Source: Orychophragmus violaceus (taxonomy: Eukaryota; Streptophyta; Magnoliopsida; Brassicales; Brassicaceae). Taken from it: a stretch of 64,000 bases of DNA. The notes under the pieces were generated by a model. It searched no databases and was not told where the DNA came from. It was given only the letters and a program-made list of their open reading frames with translations. Every line of letters begins with the position of its first letter. Positions within the stretch are counted from its first letter, which is position 1. Below are positions 30,012 through 42,900 of the stretch, one piece after another. The position numbers and the translations under genes were made by a program. Location: contig CM058232.1 in the NCBI GenBank assembly GCA_030180135.1, positions 72,222,016 to 72,286,015 on the forward strand, given 5' to 3'.

Positions 30012-32501
30012 AAGGCTTAAAAAGTTATGGACTACAGATGCAGTGTTGAGGAGCAGGAGGTACTGGCTAAACCGGTTTCTGATGAAGAGATTAAGGATGT
30101 ATTGTTCAGGATGCTGAGTAATAAAGCACCGGCCCGGATGGGTTTAGTGCTGAGTTCTTCACAGCTTCTTGGTCCATTATTGGGAAGGACTTCACTACTG
30201 CAATTCAGTCCTTCTTCTTAAAAGGATTCTTGCCTAACGGAATCAACACCACCATTCTTGCCTTAATTCCAAAGAAGGATAAGGCAGAGGAGATGAGAGA
30301 TTATCGCCCTATTTCTTGCTGCAATGTGATGTATAAAGTGATTTCCAAGATCCTTGCTAATAGGATTAAAGGTATGCTTCCTAAATTCATATCTTGGAAT
30401 CAATCCGCCTTTGTCAAAGACAGGTTGTTGGTAGAAAACGTGTTGCTGGCTATAGAATTAGTAAAGGACTACCACAAAGATTTGGTATCGCCTAGATGTG
30501 CAATGCAGATTGATATATCAAAGGCGTTTGATTCCGTTCAATGGGAGTTTCTCCTAAACACCCTCAAAGCTCTAAAGTTCCCGGAGACTTTTGTGAAGTG
30601 GATAAATCTCTGTATCTCTACTGCTTCTTTCTCTGTCTAAGTTAATGGAGAACTGGCAGGTTTCTTCAGAAGTGAAAGAGGTTTAAGACAAGGGTGTGCT
30701 TTATCACCATATCTTTTCGTCATCTGCATTAATGTGCTGTCGAAATTGCTGGATAATGCAGTAGTCAAAAGGAAAATGGGATATCATCCAAGGTGTCAGA
30801 ACATAGGGTTAACACACCTTTGTTTTGCGGACGATCTTATGGTTTTTACGGATGGGTCTAAGAGGTCTGTAGAAGCGGTGCTTGGCGTGTTTGATGATTT
30901 CTACAAAATGTCTGGTGTGAGGATAAGTTTAGAGAAATCTAGGTTGTTTATGGCTGGGGTTACACCAACAAATCAGACAGGAATTATAGAGACCTTCCCT
31001 TTTGAGGCAGGCCAACTCCCAGTAAGGTAGGGCTCCCTCTACTCACTAAGCAAATGACTGTGAATGACTATTTGCCTTTGATTGAAAAGATCAGGAAGCG
31101 TATTAGTTCATGGACTGGCAGATTTCTATCTTATGTGGGGAGGCTGCAACTTATTAACTCGGTGATAATGAGCTTAACAAACTTTTGGCTCACAACTTTT
31201 AAGTTGCCAAGTAGCTGCTTAAAGGAGATCAAGAGGCTTTGCTCTGCTTTTCTTTGGTCAGGTCCTAATCTGAACACAAGGAAAGCAAAAGTTGGATGGA
31301 AGGGGGGCTGGGAATTAGAGCTCTGAAGGAAATTAGCACTGTTATGAGCCTGAAGCTGGTATGGCGATTGACAGCAGAGAAGCAGTCCCTTTGGGTGAGA
31401 TGGATCCACACATATTTGATCAGGAAGGGATCATTTTGGTCCTTGGATGGGAAAAGTACTATGGGGTCTTGGATATGACGTAAGATCTTGAAAATCAGGG
31501 AAGTTGCAAAGTCCTTTTAGAAGATGGAAATTGGGAATGGCTATCACACTTCATTCTGGTACGACTCCTGGACAAATCTTGGAAGATTAAAAGATATCCT
31601 AGGGAACTGAGGGGTTATTAATTTGGGTATTGCAGACAGCGCCACAGTTGCTGAAGTCATTCATCATCACAGACGAAGAAGGTACCGAGTTGAGCTGTTG
31701 AACAACATTGAGGATGAGATTGATAAGATCCGAGCTACTGCGGTGACAGACATGGATGATACACCGCTGTGGAAGTGGGGTGACCAGCAGTACAAGAGCT
31801 GCTATTCTTCTAAGCGAACGTGGGCACAAATTCGTGTCTCATATGCTCCTTGTCATTGGAGTAGATGGGTGTTGTTCAAGCATCATACGCCACATTATTC
31901 CTTTCTTCTTTGGATAGCAGTTCATGATAGATTGGTAACAGGGTAAAGGATGAAGTGCTGGAATGCCAACATAGATGCGGCTTGTGTTCTGTGCTCAGGC
32001 CATGAAGAATCACGACGTCATCTCTTCTTCGAATGGAGGTTTACTGCTCAGATTTGGGAAAAACTGGTTAGAGGTCTCATCCCTAACAACTTTACTACTG
32101 ATTGGGAAAGGATTGTTCATTTAATCTCTGGCACATCTCTGGATAAAATCACTCTTTTCTCATCTGATACACCCTCCAAGCTACAGTTCATAGCATTTGG
32201 AGGGAAAGAAATTCTAGGCGCAATGGCAACGACCCACATACATATGAACAGATCCAAAGATTTATTGACAAAGCAGTTCGGATTAGACTTTCTACAATCC
32301 GAATAGAAGATCATTCTTTTGGCAAGGCCCTTCAAGTCTGGTTCGGCACTCGACAGACCACGACTTAAACACAGTTTGTTTATAGGAATTCTTTATTTGT
32401 TTCTTTGGTTCTACAAACAAATAGGATATCTTAGAAGCTGTTGCACTTGATGTACAAAGGTCTTTTGATTGAATAAAATTTTACATTCATTCAAAAAAAA
32501 A
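30012..32501 (+). mobile_element. 5'-truncated L1-type LINE
   Basis: Starts within the reverse-transcriptase part of ORF2 and ends with an AATAAAATT signal near 32474 and a polyA run at 32492-32501. A possible short target duplication, AAAAAGTTA, occurs at the 5' junction and after the polyA but overlaps A-rich sequence, so it is weak. It lies between the presumed first and second exons of the Helitron RepHel gene, in the same orientation. Confidence 0.8.
30024..32306 (+). pseudogene. LINE ORF2 remnant: RT and zf-RVT region
   Basis: Conceptual frames join into one L1-like protein: LAKPVSDEEIKDVLFRMLSN, LALIPKKDKAEEMRDYRPIS, NQSAFVKDRLLVENVLLAIE, IDISKAFDSVQWEFLL (about 30510), the catalytic FADDLMVF (about 30826), and the C-terminal MKCWNANIDAACVLCSGHEE and SRRHLFFEWRF zinc-knuckle-like zf-RVT segment (about 31950-32040). 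Frame changes or stops occur near 30150-30230, 30638, 31028, 31310, 31478, 31615 and 31944. The endonuclease domain is missing by 5' truncation. Dead on arrival plus later decay; no activity expected. Confidence 0.85.
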
Positions 32502-32685
32502 AGTTAACCTTACGATAATCAAAAACTTTCCATGGTCTCTCTGAGTTTGTTGGCTTTAAATGTTGTTAGTGCCAATGATTATCAGTTTTAAATCTCATCT
32601 TCAGCTTCATATTTGTTTAACATATTAGATACTTAAATGTAACATATTTCTCAATCTTCTATATTAAAAATTACATAGGTATCAA

Positions 32686-32765
32686 GACAGACAAGGAAAA
32701 AGAGGGTTGAGATACTCAAAGCCAAACGTAATATCCAAAAGACAGCAACCATACAAAAAAGAGGT
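32686..32765 (+). pseudogene. Possible second RepHel exon
   Basis: Reads TRKKRVEILKAKRNIQKTAT then IQKRG, bounded by AG before and GTACAC after. Basic linker typical of the region before the Helitron N-terminal domain. Separated from the first exon by the LINE insertion. Confidence 0.45.
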
Positions 32766-33399
32766 ACACAAACAAATCTCAAATTTATAATTGTAAATAG
32801 GTTGTCTAATAGTCTTATATAATTAGAAATCCATCAGTTTTTTTTCTAAAAGAAAACATAAAGGCAAATTCTTCTTAATTTACGCTGCTATACAATATTA
32901 TTTTAAATCATTACTAAAATTCTCCTCCTTTATTTCAAAAAATTGATATTCCTGTTGTTTTTACAAACTACAACTTTATCAATTTAAAAAGCGTTAATAA
33001 TGTCTTCATGAATTATTGCACAAATATATACTTAGCAAACTTTATTTTTTAATATCTCCAATAATAGGAGTATCGTACATATCAATATTAAAATTTTCTT
33101 ATATTCCAAAATTGAAACTCACATTGTTTTTACAAACTACCACTTTTATAAATTTAAATATCAATAATAATAGCTTATGTGATTATAGCACAAATATATT
33201 TAATCCATTATCGAACTTAAATATATCATACAAAAACAAATATTACAAATATAAAAATATATTCTTCATAATCTTATTTTGTTTTAAAAAAAAAACCTTT
33301 TAATAGGAGGGGCGTACATATCACTTAACATATGTATATATACCAAAACGCCAGACAAGTGGTTTGCCACTAATAAAGGCGTTTAATTAAGATAAGACA
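32766..33399. other. AT-rich intron-like spacer
   Basis: Very AT-rich DNA between RepHel-like exons; it contains two related blocks (CCAATAATAGGAGTATCGTACATATCA near 33058 and TTTAATAGGAGGGGCGTACATATCA near 33299). No gene. Confidence 0.45.
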
Positions 33400-33661
33400 T
33401 ATGTCAAAAAGGGATAAAGAGGAAGCGACCAGAACAGGAAAATAAAATCGTCGAATGCACCAAGTGTCATGCCTTGGTATGGGAAAAAGAAAGCACTGAC
33501 ATGGCCAAAGGCGGAATTCCTTTGTTCTCAATATGTTGTGGAAAAGGAAGGGTATCTTCGCCAGCTGTTCGAGAACCGCCACCCCAACTTAAGTTGTTTT
33601 TGGAATCTCATCACTTCAGAGAGAATATCAAAGTTTACAACTCATTGCAAGCCTTCACGTC
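33400..33661 (+). pseudogene. Helitron RepHel, N-terminal Helitron_like_N domain, left part
   Basis: Reads KRPEQENKIVECTKCHALVW, then EKESTDMAKGGIPLFSICCG, KGRVSSPAVREPPPQLKLFL and ESHHFRENIKVYNSLQAFTS, where the Athila LTR begins. The CxxC...CCGKG zinc-finger-like start and FRENIxxYNxxxAFTS block are the usual opening of the Helitron_like_N domain in plant Helitron proteins. The exon continues, after 21.6 kb of Athila, at 55247. The rolling-circle Rep and helicase domains lie outside this window or are lost. Confidence 0.8.
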
Positions 33662-35210
33662 TGATAACAGGATTTTTGCAAATCCTAGAGGTATCAATTC
33701 CTCTTACTTATCGTGTAGTAAGAGGTATCGAACCTTTTCGGGACGAATAAGACCAATCAAGAATACACCTAACCTTAAAAGCCAAGCAATTCAAATTCAA
33801 GATGAGATTCTAATAGTTCTAAGTTCAATTACAATAACAAGGCAATCAAATTGAAATAAAAGAGAACTAAGCTAGCAAACACAAAGACAATCAAATACTA
33901 AAGATAAGGCTCATGAGTATAGGTCAATGGATTAGTGACTCGGGATGATCTCGGGATGCTAATCAAGCTTCAAACAAGCTAACCACAATAAGCTAATTAG
34001 CCTAATCTCTTAGAGCTAATCTCTTCAGTTAATCCTAATCCAAGAACAAACTCTCATTTGTGAATTAAGATCAAGCAAGCATTCAATCAAGTTCTAAATA
34101 GCCAATAATCACTCTAGACATCTATTTTCATGAGCTAGAATGTGAAAATCCTATCAAAGCTAAAACTGGCATTTCATCGAACACATGGTGAGCAAGAAAT
34201 CCTAAACATCCTAATCAACTTGATCAAGGTTAAATAGACATTAAGCACACTTAGATAGAAGAGATTTAAAAAAGATTAAACATTAGACATCTCTTAATCA
34301 TCCCTAATCAAGCTAATCCTACCTAGCCCATGAACCCTATGAGAAACTACTCACTAATCATCATGTGATCAACAAAACCAAAAAAGATAGTGTTAATCAT
34401 GGGTGATTAGAGAAGATAAAGGGATTAGAAAGAAGAAATCTCAAAAGAAGTACTTGGATTTAATCAAGAAACAAACTTGTTCTTACAAAGTGTTTAGAAC
34501 CAAAAATAAAGCTTAGAGAGCACAAAAATTAGGTTTTCTGGCTTTAAATAGTAAAGGGACACGAACCGGGTCAACCCGGGACAAACCGGGTGTTGACCCG
34601 GATCCAAGTGAAAATATGGGGACTGTATCGGCCAGCTAAACCGATATGCTGGACGATATGAATCTTCTGGGTTTCTGTATCGGCTTGGTCGGTCGATATC
34701 CAAGCCGATATGGACTCTCGGTTTTTATGGCTTGGAAGCGTATCGGCCCACCTGGCCGATATGTAACCCGATATGGACTCTCGTCGAAGGTGCGTATCGG
34801 TTGGCTAAACCGATACGCCAACCGATATTGAATCCCGAAAATTAATCCGAGAGTCCATATCGGTCTCAAAGCCGATATCCGAGCCGATATGGTTTTCTGG
34901 GACTTTGTCGAAGGGTCGTATCGGCCCGCCTGGCCGATACTCAGGCCGATATGCACTCCTGCTGCTTCCTCCTTGGTTCTTTGAGCTCTAAACTCCTCTT
35001 CCAAGCTCACCCTTTGCTCCAATGCACTCCAAGTCACCTACAAAAGCACAAGAAACACTCCATATGCAACCTAGAATGCTAAATCCTAGCCTAAATGCCT
35101 ACAAACTCTAAATGCCAACAAGAAGCAATAAAGAGACATGAGTGAGAGCAAAAAGAGATCAAAATAAGAGCTAAACACTATCCTAGATGCATGAAAATGT
35201 ATGAATATCA
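33662..35210 (-). repeat. Athila 3' LTR (in - sense)
   Basis: 1549 bp, - strand TGATATTCAT...CCTGTTATCA. Contains a hairpin-repeat block at about 34625-34960. Lacks 13 bp present in the other LTR after AAGCTAAC. Confidence 0.93.
34625..34960. repeat. Hairpin-repeat array in the left Athila LTR
   Basis: About six units with GTATCGG...CCGATA(C/T) arms and CCGATATGG, separated by GACTCTCG-like spacers. The homologous array in the right LTR is at 54655-54990. Confidence 0.85.
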
Positions 35211-35223
35211 ATTCCCCCAAACT
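35211..35223 (-). promoter_or_regulatory. Athila polypurine tract
   Basis: Reverse complement AGTTTGGGGGAAT directly before the LTR start TGATATTC. Confidence 0.85.
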
Positions 35224-36861
35224 TGAATCTTGCTTGTCCACAAGCAAGCATAAGTCAATCAAAACAGGTTGGGGAAAAGGTTTGAAGGTGGGAGCTCATA
35301 TCCAAAGGTTCAATCAAGTTTCAACAAGTTTCAAGTCTATACAACCAAAGTGTAACCGAGAAAAGCCTACTCCAAGGATATAGCCATACTCATCAAGACA
35401 ATACTTCTAGCTTAACCCTAAACCTACACAAGCATTCAAATCCACTAGCTCCTTGACATTCATTAGATTTTCAAGTGAATCCTTATTCAAAGCAATGTGA
35501 TCAAACTCATTTGGTTAAGGGACAAGGTCTTGAGACAAAAATGGTCTCAAATGAAGGAAAGGCTTCTCCACAATCATTTAGGTTCTCTCGGAAAAAGTAT
35601 GAACAAGCTATAGTAAAATGCTAAGAGTTAGAGGCAATTGGTGCATACTAGGATAGATTCCCATCTACCCAAACCCCAAGAGATTCTTCTCCTAGTCTAG
35701 CCCACCTAAATGATGACTACCCTTTTGACCAAGGCTATTCCTGCCTTATTCTTCTTTCACAATCCAAACCTTCCCAAGGAACCCCCAAGGATCATTCAAA
35801 ACACTTTGAAAACATTGGTAACTTTACTCTTTTCCACTTAGCTCAAAACTTTTCTTTTCTTTGGTCTCTTTTTTCACAAACTTTCTTTTCTTTTTGGTGA
35901 GCCCCTTTGGCTTCTTTTTCACTTCAAAACATTGAGACACTTTTCTTTTTCAAAACACTTGAGAGCTTTCATTTTTATGTTTACCAAACAACTTCGATCC
36001 CATTCAAACTTCTTTCATTTCTTTACCCTCTTTTTCCTTTCCCAAAACTTCCCCCAAACTTAAGTCCTAGCCTATTGCAAAGCTAAAGATGTTGAGCTTG
36101 CATATACAATGTAAATATCTCCTAGTCGCCTCATACTCAACACTTTTTACCGAGCTTGTTCCAAGTAGGCCTACCACTCAAGATAGTGTTTGGGGTTTGA
36201 AATAAGGGTGGTGAAAGGTGTGGAAATCTATTTGAGCAAGTAGAGAGGGGTAGAAAGGATAAGCTTGCTCAAATATTTTGGGGTACCCATGAGTTTATCA
36301 CACAAAGCATGAACAAGGATAATTAGATTATTCAATTAAAGTTCTCACTTAGATGGAGCTAGCTTCAAATCACAACAAGTTTCAGCATCAAATCAAGGTT
36401 CAAAGCAAGCTGTCCAATTAGGGTTCGTTCTAGCTTTCATGCAATTCTCGAGTTACAACCTTAGTGTGATCTATCTAGCATAAAGCTAGCGTGTGAAACA
36501 AGTTTTACCCAATTAAACCTTACGAGGAAATCAAATCATTGCTCCCAATGCATGCGTCCTATATGATGCAACTAGACTCGATCCTATGATGCTATTGCAA
36601 CTAGATGCTTTTTTTTTTTGAAATTTTTTTTGAAATTTTTCAATTTTTTTGGATTTTTCTATGCCTTAGATGAATGCATGAGACTCAAATGATAAAATCG
36701 AAAATAAGAACAAAGCAAACAAGATTAGCAACTGGTCTTTCCCCCAAACTTAAATCACACGGTCCCTTGTGTGATCTAAGCGAGGAAGAAAGACCGAAAA
36801 CAAACAAAATGCAAACAAAGAAAAGAAGAAAAACTATGTACAAAGATGGAGTGTAACCTGG
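35224..36861 (-). other. Athila 3' non-coding region
   Basis: 1.6 kb between the Athila-specific ORF and the PPT, typical of Athila. Contains T-rich patches (35820-36060 as CTTTTCTTTT) and no ORF of interest. Confidence 0.7.
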
Positions 36862-38577
36862 CTAGAAGTGGAGGTGTGGAGGTGATGAATCCCCCATGGA
36901 GTATGTCGGGTTGGAGGAAGAGCAGGACGGTGTCCTCATGGCTCTCCTCTTCCGCCTTCTGTCCTCGCGAGTGGAGTGGCGGTGAGGATCCTCATAGTAG
37001 GAATCGTGATCCATGCGCACAGATCCTCCTGTCTCGTGTCCAACAACTGAGTACCTTCCCTGCTCTAACTCCGTCTGCTCAACCAGATCATCGGCTTCAG
37101 CTATCACTTCCTCAGTTGCTGCCCGAAGCTCCTCGTCCAAACCAGTCTGAGCCTCTCGGGATGTGGAAGTCTGTCCCGTAGCACCACTCTTATCCTTCTT
37201 CCCCACGAACATCTTCAGAACCTTGGTCACTTTCTTCAAGCAGGTAGCCATCTTCTTGATGTTCCTTCCGTGCCATTTGCTCTGCCGTTGGAGGTCCCGG
37301 TTCTTGTCCCTCAGTGCACTAACTGTCTTGTTCGCGATCGGGTCATCCAATGGCTCTATGTAGTACATATGCAGCCCATACACCCCAGCAGGTGCGTCGG
37401 AAGAATCTGAACCGGCTGCAGGTACTCTCCGCGGTAAGCGAGGCTCAAACTGATGCGCCATTCCCGGCATAAACCTGATGTTGGCCCTGTTGGCAAAGCT
37501 CGTGATCGTGGGGTTTGGAAGCAGAAACTTCTCCTCATATTCTGTGTCTGGACACAACCTGAAGACGTGATGACCCGGAGGCGATTTGGAGCCTAGATAA
37601 TGGGTCTTGATCAACTGGTGCTCGTCCAACCATGCCACCGGCGTAGGCTGGCCAAATGTCTTGTCCCTCAAACTGCCTTCGAGTTTAATCTTCTTTGCCT
37701 TAAGGATAGGTGTGATCAACCCGCCCATGTTGAACTTGGGGTCAGCATCCTTAACAGAAGTTCTCCAATCTCTGTGAACTGCAAACTGCTCTACCAAAAT
37801 GGCCGTGTAGCTCGGTAAGCGCTCAATGGGTGGTATAGTCTTGCCGTTGGGAAATGTGAGCAGAAGTGGCTGCAACCCAATGTATAGAAGTTTCATCTCC
37901 ATCTCGGTGACTTGGTTCGCCTCCTTCCTGGCAAACAGAGTATGGGCTAGTGCCTTATGCACGTACCGAATAGCCGGGTGCCGGAGCCTCGCAGACTTCA
38001 TGCCTCCTGCCTTGTACGGCCCAGTGGCTATCATGAACCACAAATCCTGAAGGTCCTCCTTGTCAATGGGAATGGAACAGCCTAACAAAGCACCATTTTC
38101 CTCAAAACCGAAGATGGAACTGATCTCCTCAAAGGTCACAGTGTACTTCTTCCTGCCAATCATGAAATATATCTGCCCCCGGCTCACTTCTCCTCTCAAG
38201 GCTGCCTTCCTCATGTTAACTGTTTCCTTCATGGTTGAAAGGAACTGGCAGGCCGAGCTCTGATAGCCATCGCTGGAGACGGTGAAGAAGGTCTTGAGTC
38301 CCATGTTCTCCACAATCTGATCGTAGTCTTCTAACAGTCCAAGGGCCGTGAGGGTCGGGACATGAGGATACCGTGTTGGCGCAAACGATATACCCTAAAG
38401 CTTGTCAAAGATTTCAGTAGGAGTAAATTGCATTGGTGACGCCTCAATCACCTTCCCTGTGATCTTTGGAGCTACTTCCTCAACGGCTATCCCCTTTCCT
38501 TTATCTTTTGAGGAAGTCCCCACATCTTGTTCTGATGCTTTTGCCTTTGGTTTTGGGTTGGCGCGAGATCTAGTCAT
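36862..38577 (-). pseudogene. Athila-specific ORF (ATHILA ORF-1 family, env position), one stop
   Basis: Frame from ATG 38577 (MTRSRANPKPKAKASEQDVG) with a single TAG at 38395-38397, likely CAG to TAG, then open to 36862, giving about 570 codons. Core segment LRGEVSRGQIYFMIGRKKYT, VTFEEISSIFGFEENGALLG, LQDLWFMIATGPYKAGGMKS and RYVHKALAHTLFARKEANQV is the ATHILA family domain known from Arabidopsis retrotransposon ORF-1 proteins. It sits downstream of pol, the position of env in retroviruses, but I see no signal peptide, fusion peptide or clear transmembrane helix, so an envelope function is not supported. The C-terminus is charged with a Lys-rich region and an acidic segment (EELRAATEEVIAEADDLVEQ). 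Function unknown. Confidence 0.88.
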
Positions 38578-38589
38578 TATCCTACAAAA

Positions 38590-39941
38590 CACAACTCAAA
38601 GATCGAATCAGCATATAGCACAATCCAACGGCACAATGAATAATAGCTTGAAACTTCCATGATCAACAATTGTGAAACCTTAACAATTGCATACTTTTTC
38701 AATTTCAATGGATCAAACAAGCTAAAGCATCTTAACCAATCTCAAGTCTTGGCTCAGCATAAGCATAATGAACGAACAAATCAATCACATTCTTGCGCAA
38801 TTCACACTCTCATCAACCAAAGGTTCCCAATATGCGTTTTTGAAATTCTTGTGAAACGAAACCCATTCAAATCGAGTAGTATCACAAACTTAAACTTTTA
38901 ACAATCCTATGCATCATTAGAAACCATCAAATTGGAAAAACCCCAAAATTCTCGGAATTCAAGTTTCTCAAGAACCCTAATTCACCAAAGACCAAATTCA
39001 ATCAATCCTAGGGTGCAATTGAGCTGGCTAATCATCTAGAAATAGTCTAGCAAGGGTTTCTAACCATATTCATCAAACAAAAAGCCACAATTTCGAGCTC
39101 TAAAAATCTGAAAATTTTTGTTCAACCCAAAATTGAGATAGAGTGAATTATACCTTTCTTTGCTGATGAGAGATGATGGTAGAGAGTGATTTCAAGTGAT
39201 AGAGCTTAGAAAACGGTGAATTTAGAGCTTGAAATCACAAAATTCGGTTGAGAAATGAGAGAGATAGAGGGTTTTGAAATCCTTGAAAATTTCCTTGTTG
39301 AAATCGCAAGAGTGGAGCAAGGAGAGAGAGAGAAGCGCGTAGGAGGAAAGAAGAAGAAGGAAATGCGGGACCCAGCCGGTCCAAATCGAGTATTTTGGTC
39401 AAAACCGGTTAAAATCGGGTTGAAATAGGTTTAGAGTCGAGAGAACTTACCCGGACGAATGGGCATATCGGCTTGGCCGACCGATATGCCACCCGATACG
39501 AAGTCTCGGATTTAATTGTTGCATCCCGTATCGGTCTGGCCAACCGATACGGTGACCGATATTCTTTCACTCCGAGGTTCCGTATCGGTTTGGCCAGCCG
39601 ATACGGAGGCCGATATTGGAGTTTCTGGGAAATCCGTATCAGCTTGGTCAACCAATACGGTAACCGATATTGAGCCTCAGATTAATTTTCCAGAACCGTA
39701 TCGGCCTGGCCACCGATACGGGGACCGATATTGACCCAGACATCCCTTAATCTCCATTCCTATGGCCTTTGCTTAACCCCTATGAGTCCACAACTTCTCC
39801 TAAAGACCAAAACCTGATAAAACTCAATCAAAACATCAAAAATAACAAGAAAATCATCATATGTACAAAGATAAACATGGGAATGTCTCCCAAGTGCGCT
39901 TTTGTTTAAAGTCGGTAAGCTCGACTTTTCAAACCGTGTTT
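38590..39941 (-). other. Athila pol-ORF3 spacer
   Basis: 1.35 kb non-coding between pol and the Athila-specific ORF. It includes the hairpin array at 39465-39735 and a purine/pyrimidine-rich stretch near 39280-39370. It could contain splice or promoter signals for the third ORF; none is assignable by eye. Confidence 0.6.
39465..39735. repeat. Athila internal hairpin-repeat array
   Basis: Five units of about 55-65 bp, each an imperfect palindrome CCGTATCGG-(8-10 nt)-CCGATACGG followed by CCGATATT. Located between the end of pol and the start of the Athila-specific ORF. The same unit type occurs in both LTRs. The frames over it (repeating YRLAKPIR peptides) are by-products of the repeat. Confidence 0.85.
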
Positions 39942-42900
39942 TTAAACTGATGGAGGGCTAGAGAGTGGAATCGAAATCCCTTCCTCTATAGCTTCTGAAG
40001 CTGAGTAGTACTTGAGCCTTTGACCATTAACCGTGAACTCTTCATCGGATTTGCCCCAAAGCACAACAGCTCCATATGGCCTCACTTCTTTCACCTTGAA
40101 CGGTCCCGACCATCTAGATTTGAGCTTCCCGGGAAATAGCTTCAAGCGGGAGTTAAAGAGCAACACAAGATCTCATTCCTTGAACTCTCTCTTCAAGATG
40201 AGTTTGCCATGGAAGAGCTTAGTTCTTTCCTTGTATATCTTCGAGCTCTCAAAAGCCTCAAGCCGTATCTCATCTAACTCATTTAGTTGAATCAATCTCT
40301 TCTCAGTCGCGGTATTGATGTCAAAGTTCAGCAACTTGATAGCCCACATCGCCTTGTATTCTACTTCAACCGGTAAGTGGCAAGACTTTCCGTATAGCAT
40401 ATTGAAAGGAGTGGTTCCAAGGGGAGTCTTGAATGCCGTCCTATAAGCCCAAAGCGCATCATCAAGCTTCTTAGACCAATCTTTTCTAGAAGCTCCCACA
40501 GTTTTCTCCAAGATTGCCTTGATTTGCCTATTGGATACTTCAACTTGCCCGCTCGTTTGAGGGTGATATGGAGTTGCTACCTTGTGCTTAACTCCATACT
40601 TCTTCAAGAGGCTTTCAAAGTGCTTGTTGATGAAGTGTGAACCTCCATCACTAATCACCACTCTTGGGACTCCAAATCTTGGGAATATTATACTCTTAAA
40701 GAGCTTGATAACAACCTTAGCATCATTTGTAGGACTGGCTAAAGCTTCAACCCATTTGGATACATAATCTACAGCCACTAAGATGTAGTTGTTTCCATAA
40801 GAAGATGGTAAAGGTCCCATGAAGTCTATTCCCCAAACATTGAACACTTCTACTTCTAGAATTGAGTTTTGAGGGATCTCATTCCGCTTGCTTATGTTCC
40901 CCTTTCTTTGACAGGGATCACACTTAGAAATGAATTCTTGGGCATTCTTGAACATTGTAGGCCACCAAAACCCAGCTTGTAGAACTTTATGAACCGTCTT
41001 GAATGTGGCGAAGTGACCTCCATATGCTGATCCGTGACAGTGAAAAAGGATGCCTCCTATCTCTTCATCCGCTACACATCTCCTGTAGAGTTGATCTTTA
41101 CACAAGGTGTAGAGATATGGCTCATCCCAATAGTACCTATTGACATCCCGAAAGAACTTCTTTCTTTGGTAGTTGTCAAGACTTGGAGGTTCTTTCCCAC
41201 AAGCTAAGTAGTTCACAAAATCAGCGTACCATGGCTCCTTATCATCAAGAGAATTAACCTCTTACAACTTTTGCTTCGTATCATGAGCTTCTCTCACAGT
41301 TTTAACAGCCATTAGTTGCTCTTCCGGAAGTGAGTCATCAATGGGAACACTATCTTCGATTCGCAGCCTTGAAAGATGATCTGCTACACCATTCTCTATC
41401 CCTTTCTTATCTTTGATCTCCAAATCAAACTCTTGTAGTAGTAAGATCCACCTTAGAAGCCTTGGCTTGGCATCTTTCTTGGAAAGTAGATATCTCAACG
41501 CAGCATGATCCGTGTAGACTATGACCTTTGATCCAACCAAGTATGATCTGAACTTCTCAAAGGCAAATACCACAGCTAGAATCTCCTTCTCAGTTGTTGC
41601 GTACTTCACTTGAGCGTCATCCAATGTCCTACTAGCATAGTAGATGACGTGAAGCTTCTTATCCTTCCTTTACCCCAAGACAGCCCCAACTGCATAATCA
41701 CTAGCGTCGCACATGATCTCAAATGATAATTCCCAATCAGGTGCTTGCACAATAGGAGCGCTAACCAAGGCTTCCTTGATCTCATTGAAAGCCTTCAGAC
41801 ATTCAGCATCAAAAGCAAACTCAGTTTCCTTGCAAAGAAGGCGTGTGAGAGGCCTAGCTATCTTGGAGAAATCCTTGATGAATCTTCGGTAGAACCCGGC
41901 ATGTCCAAGGAAGCTCCTGATACCCTTAACTGAATTCGGCGGTTGTAGGCTCATCATGACTTCTATCTTAGCCTTGTCCACTTCTATACCACTCTCAGAT
42001 ATCTTATGACCCAACACAATCCCTTCTCTGACCATGAAATGGCATTTTTCCCAGTTAAGCACAAGGTTTGTCTCTTCACACCTCTTTAATACCCTGCACA
42101 AATTCAACAAACAAGAAGAGAAGGAAGAGCCATACACAGAGAGATCATCCATGAAAACTTCTACGATATCCTCGATAAGATCCGAGAAAATAGACATCAT
42201 GCACCGCTGAAAGGTAGCGGGTGCATTACACAAGCCAAATGGCATCCTTCGATAAGCAAAGGTGCCGTAAGGACTAGTGAATGTCGTTTTCTCCTGATCG
42301 TTTGGATGTATCGGGATCTGAAAGAACCCACTGTATCCGTCGAGAAAACAATAATAAGGATGGTTAGCAAGACGCTCAAGCATTTGATCTATGAACAGAA
42401 GTGGAAAGTGATCTTTTCTAGATGCTGCATTTAACTTTCTATAGTCTATACACATCCTATGCCCGGTGATAGTCCTAGTTGGGATTAATTCATTGTTTTC
42501 AATTTTAACTACCGTAATCCCCCCTTTCTTCGGGACACAGTGCACTGGAGAAACCCAAGTGTTGTCCGAGATAGGGTAGATTATCCCTGCATCAAGCAAT
42601 TTAAGAATCTCTTTCTTGACCACCTCCTTAAGATTAGGATTCAATCTTCTTTGATGTTCAATTGATGACATAGATTCGTTTTCAAGATGAATCCTATGAG
42701 TACATTAACTAGGTGACAGCCCTTTTATATCATCAAGCGAATAGCCTATTGCTTTTCTAAACTTTTTCAATTCAGTAGTTAAAGCAATCAGCTCATCATC
42801 ACGCAGCAACTCATTCACAATGACAGGATAAGTAGAGTTAGGGACGAGAAATGCATACCGAAGCCCCCGCGGAAGGGGCTTTAACTCAACCTTCGGCGCT

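Noticed and set aside
34494..35037. Frames with repeated YRPAYR/YRLAYR peptides
   Set aside because: Produced by the palindromic GTATCGG/CCGATAC repeats in the Athila LTR, not by a repeat protein.
36862..38577. True envelope glycoprotein
   Set aside because: Position is env-like but no signal peptide, fusion peptide or transmembrane helix is visible; it matches the ATHILA family instead.
34625..39735. CRISPR-like look of the hairpin arrays
   Set aside because: Units vary, spacers are not unique and uniform, and the context is a plant retrotransposon.
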